From the NCBI GenBank assembly GCA_946186335.1, contig CAMHMW010000034.1, positions 1-14,436 of the forward strand: 14,436 nucleotides of DNA, in the 5' to 3' direction. Below, one piece after another: positions 12,979 to 14,436 of this stretch. The notes under the pieces were generated by a model. That model searched no databases, was not told where the DNA came from, and saw only the letters and a list, made by a program, of their open reading frames with translations. Position numbers and translations under genes: made by a program. How positions within the stretch are numbered: position 1 is the first letter of the stretch; each line of letters starts with the position of its first letter. This stretch comes from an uncultured Candidatus Melainabacteria bacterium (GTDB lineage: Bacteria > Cyanobacteriota > Vampirovibrionia > Gastranaerophilales > Gastranaerophilaceae).

Positions 12979-14436
12979 TTATTTCATCAATTCACCGACT
13001 GCCTTATAAACAGCCATTCTCTGTTCAGCATCCTTTTCTGCCTGTGTATAAAGTTCTTCAGCAGCGTTCGGGTTTGTTTTAAGTAATGACTTATAACGAC
13101 CTTCCGATCTGATGAAGTCCTGATAACTGCCTTTCGGATCTTTTGCATCCCAGCTGAACGGTTGTTCAAGCGACGGATTGTATCTGTAAAGCGGGAAGTA
13201 ACCTGCTTCAACCGCACGTTTCTGTTCTGTCTGTGTTTTTGACATATCGATACCGTGAGCGATACAAGGAGCATAAGCGAATATGATTGACGGTCCGTTG
13301 TATGCTTCAGCCTCCTGGAATGCTTTTAGAGTTTGTGCTCTGTCAGCACCCAATGCAACCGATGCAACATAAACATAACCGTAAGACATACTCATCAAGC
13401 CCATATTTTTCTTATAGGTTTTCTTACCGCCTGTTGCAAACTTAGCAACCGCACCTGTCGGGGTTGATTTTGATGCCTGACCGCCTGTATTTGAATATAC
13501 TTCTGTATCAAGAACCAAAATATTTACGTTTTGGTTTTGTGCAAGTACGTGGTCAATACCACCATACCCGATATCATTAGCCCAACCGTCACCACCGATA
13601 ATCCAGATAGATTTGTCTGTAAAATAATCTTCAAGTTCCTGAATTTTCTTAATGGTTTCGCAGCCGCATTCTTTTGCATATTTATTAATTACGGCTTTTG
13701 CGGCCTCTTGAGCCTTAACGGCTTCTTCCGTTTTTGAATTATCCCAGTGAGCCATTGCTCCGTTCAGGGCTTCTTTCAAATCAGCAGGGGCATCTTCTTT
13801 TGCCAATACTTTTTCAACATAAGTTTTTAATGTATCTCTGTTTTGGTCTACCGCTAATCTCATACCGTAACCAAATTCGGCATTATCTTCAAACAATGAA
13901 TTAGCCCAAGCCGGACCTCTGCCGTCTTTGTTCTTAGTATAAGGAATTGTCGGGAATGTACCCGAGTAAATTGAAGAACAACCTGTTGCGTTTGCAACGA
14001 TTGCATTTTCACCGAACAACTGAGAAACCAGTTTAACGTAAGGAGTTTCACCACAACCGGCGCAAGCACCTGAGAACTCAAACAACGGTTTTCTCAACAT
14101 TGCACCTTTTATTGTTTTGGTTGTGTTTTTACCCATTACATTATCGGGTAATTCATCAAAGAATTTTTCATTTGCATCTTCTCCTGCGGCTTCTTCCGCC
14201 TCAATAGATGACCAAGTCAACGCTTGTTTTCCTTCAACTTTTGACATCGGGCATTGATCGATACAAACACCGCAGCCGGTACAATCCTTGCAATATACCT
14301 GAACCTTGAATTTTTCACCATGGTCATTCGGTTTAGCATCAACTGTTTTGAATGATGCAGGAGCATCTTTCAGGCTTTCAGGTTCCGCAAGTTTCGTTCT
14401 GATAGCAGCGTGAGGACATGCTGACGCACAAATTCC
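12979..14436 (-). CDS. nifJ: Pyruvate:ferredoxin (flavodoxin) oxidoreductase, C-terminal part, 5' end outside the window
   Basis: The visible 485 residues are the C-terminal part of a protein that is normally about 1170 aa. It cleaves pyruvate to acetyl-CoA and CO2 and reduces ferredoxin; the enzyme is oxygen-sensitive and central to anaerobic metabolism. The frame stays open to the window edge, so the Met at 14247 is internal. The visible part starts in the ferredoxin-like domain: GICASACPHAAIR (end of one 4Fe-4S site) and CKDCTGCGVCIDQCP (49-63, second site). The thiamine diphosphate domain follows: CAGCGET (C125, C128 for the proximal cluster), NATGCSSIYSG, GGDGWANDIGYGG and YSNTGGQ (diphosphate/Mg binding), and APCIAHG with the remaining cluster cysteine. 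No key residue is missing in the visible part. The stop is 5 nt from the terminator at 12941-12974, so this is the last gene of its transcript. Confidence 0.96.
   Translation of the reverse strand, partial: GICASACPHAAIRTKLAEPESLKDAPASFKTVDAKPNDHGEKFKVQVYCKDCTGCGVCIDQCPMSKVEGKQALTWSSIEAEEAAGEDANEKFFDELPDNVMGKNTTKTIKGAMLRKPLFEFSGACAGCGETPYVKLVSQLFGENAIVANATGCSSIYSGTFPTIPYTKNKDGRGPAWANSLFEDNAEFGYGMRLAVDQNRDTLKTYVEKVLAKEDAPADLKEALNGAMAHWDNSKTEEAVKAQEAAKAVINKYAKECGCETIKKIQELEDYFTDKSIWIIGGDGWANDIGYGGIDHVLAQNQNVNILVLDTEVYSNTGGQASKSTPTGAVAKFATGGKKTYKKNMGLMSMSYGYVYVASVALGADRAQTLKAFQEAEAYNGPSIIFAYAPCIAHGIDMSKTQTEQKRAVEAGYFPLYRYNPSLEQPFSWDAKDPKGSYQDFIRSEGRYKSLLKTNPNAAEELYTQAEKDAEQRMAVYKAVGELMK

Noticed and set aside
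14245..14247. ATG as start of the pyruvate:ferredoxin oxidoreductase
   Set aside because: The frame continues upstream without a stop through a second 4Fe-4S motif (CKDCTGCGVCIDQCP) to the window edge, so this Met is internal.

Overview
The window is AT-rich bacterial chromosome. It most resembles an anaerobic gut lineage of the Gastranaerophilales type (Melainabacteria/Vampirovibrionia, non-photosynthetic relatives of Cyanobacteria). The placement is inference from three things: the prepilin leader style (GFTLAEVLITLGIIGVVAAMSIPTLI in two overlapping halves), a recurring N-terminal F-T-G/A motif on otherwise unrelated proteins, and an oxygen-sensitive pyruvate:ferredoxin oxidoreductase. No marker gene fixes it. 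No phage integrase, transposase or CRISPR array is visible.

Layout. (1) 76-3594, plus strand: a clear promoter drives two tandem paralogous membrane-associated proteins of unknown function (137-1867 and 1885-3594), followed by a dispersed-type palindromic repeat at 3601-3642. (2) 3655-4520, minus strand: a complete single-gene unit for a type IV pilin-like protein, with promoter and terminator. (3) 4521-4836: non-coding, with one long imperfect inverted repeat. (4) 4837-7147, minus strand: a Gly-rich surface-like protein with a PAGNT minisatellite (4873-6195) and a helical protein with a hydrophobic glycine-rich tail (6360-7055), each with its own terminator. The second has a well-formed promoter and a hairpin that covers its ribosome binding site. 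(5) 7161-10032, plus strand: uvrA, divergent from the previous unit, with a promoter so close to the start codon that the mRNA may be leaderless. (6) 10046-11152, plus strand: a two-gene operon of small exported proteins that are paralogues of each other, one carrying an extra insert of about 60 residues. It ends in a shared bidirectional terminator. (7) 11198-12589, minus strand: a radical SAM protein that also carries the N-terminal QTSFT motif. (8) 12633-12874, minus strand: tRNA-Pro(GGG) between a 34-bp palindromic terminator and two tandem hairpin repeats. (9) 12941-14436, minus strand: the C-terminal 485 residues of pyruvate:ferredoxin oxidoreductase, whose 5' end lies outside the window.

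Only uvrA (nucleotide excision repair), the oxidoreductase (pyruvate to acetyl-CoA with reduced ferredoxin) and the tRNA have functions that can be named firmly. The rest is envelope-type or unknown. The most unusual signals are the QTSFT/NPNFTG N-terminal motif shared by three proteins that use different codons, the two-member families at 137-3594 and 10098-11152, the hairpin over the ribosome binding site at 7062-7082, and the tandem hairpins upstream of tRNA-Pro.
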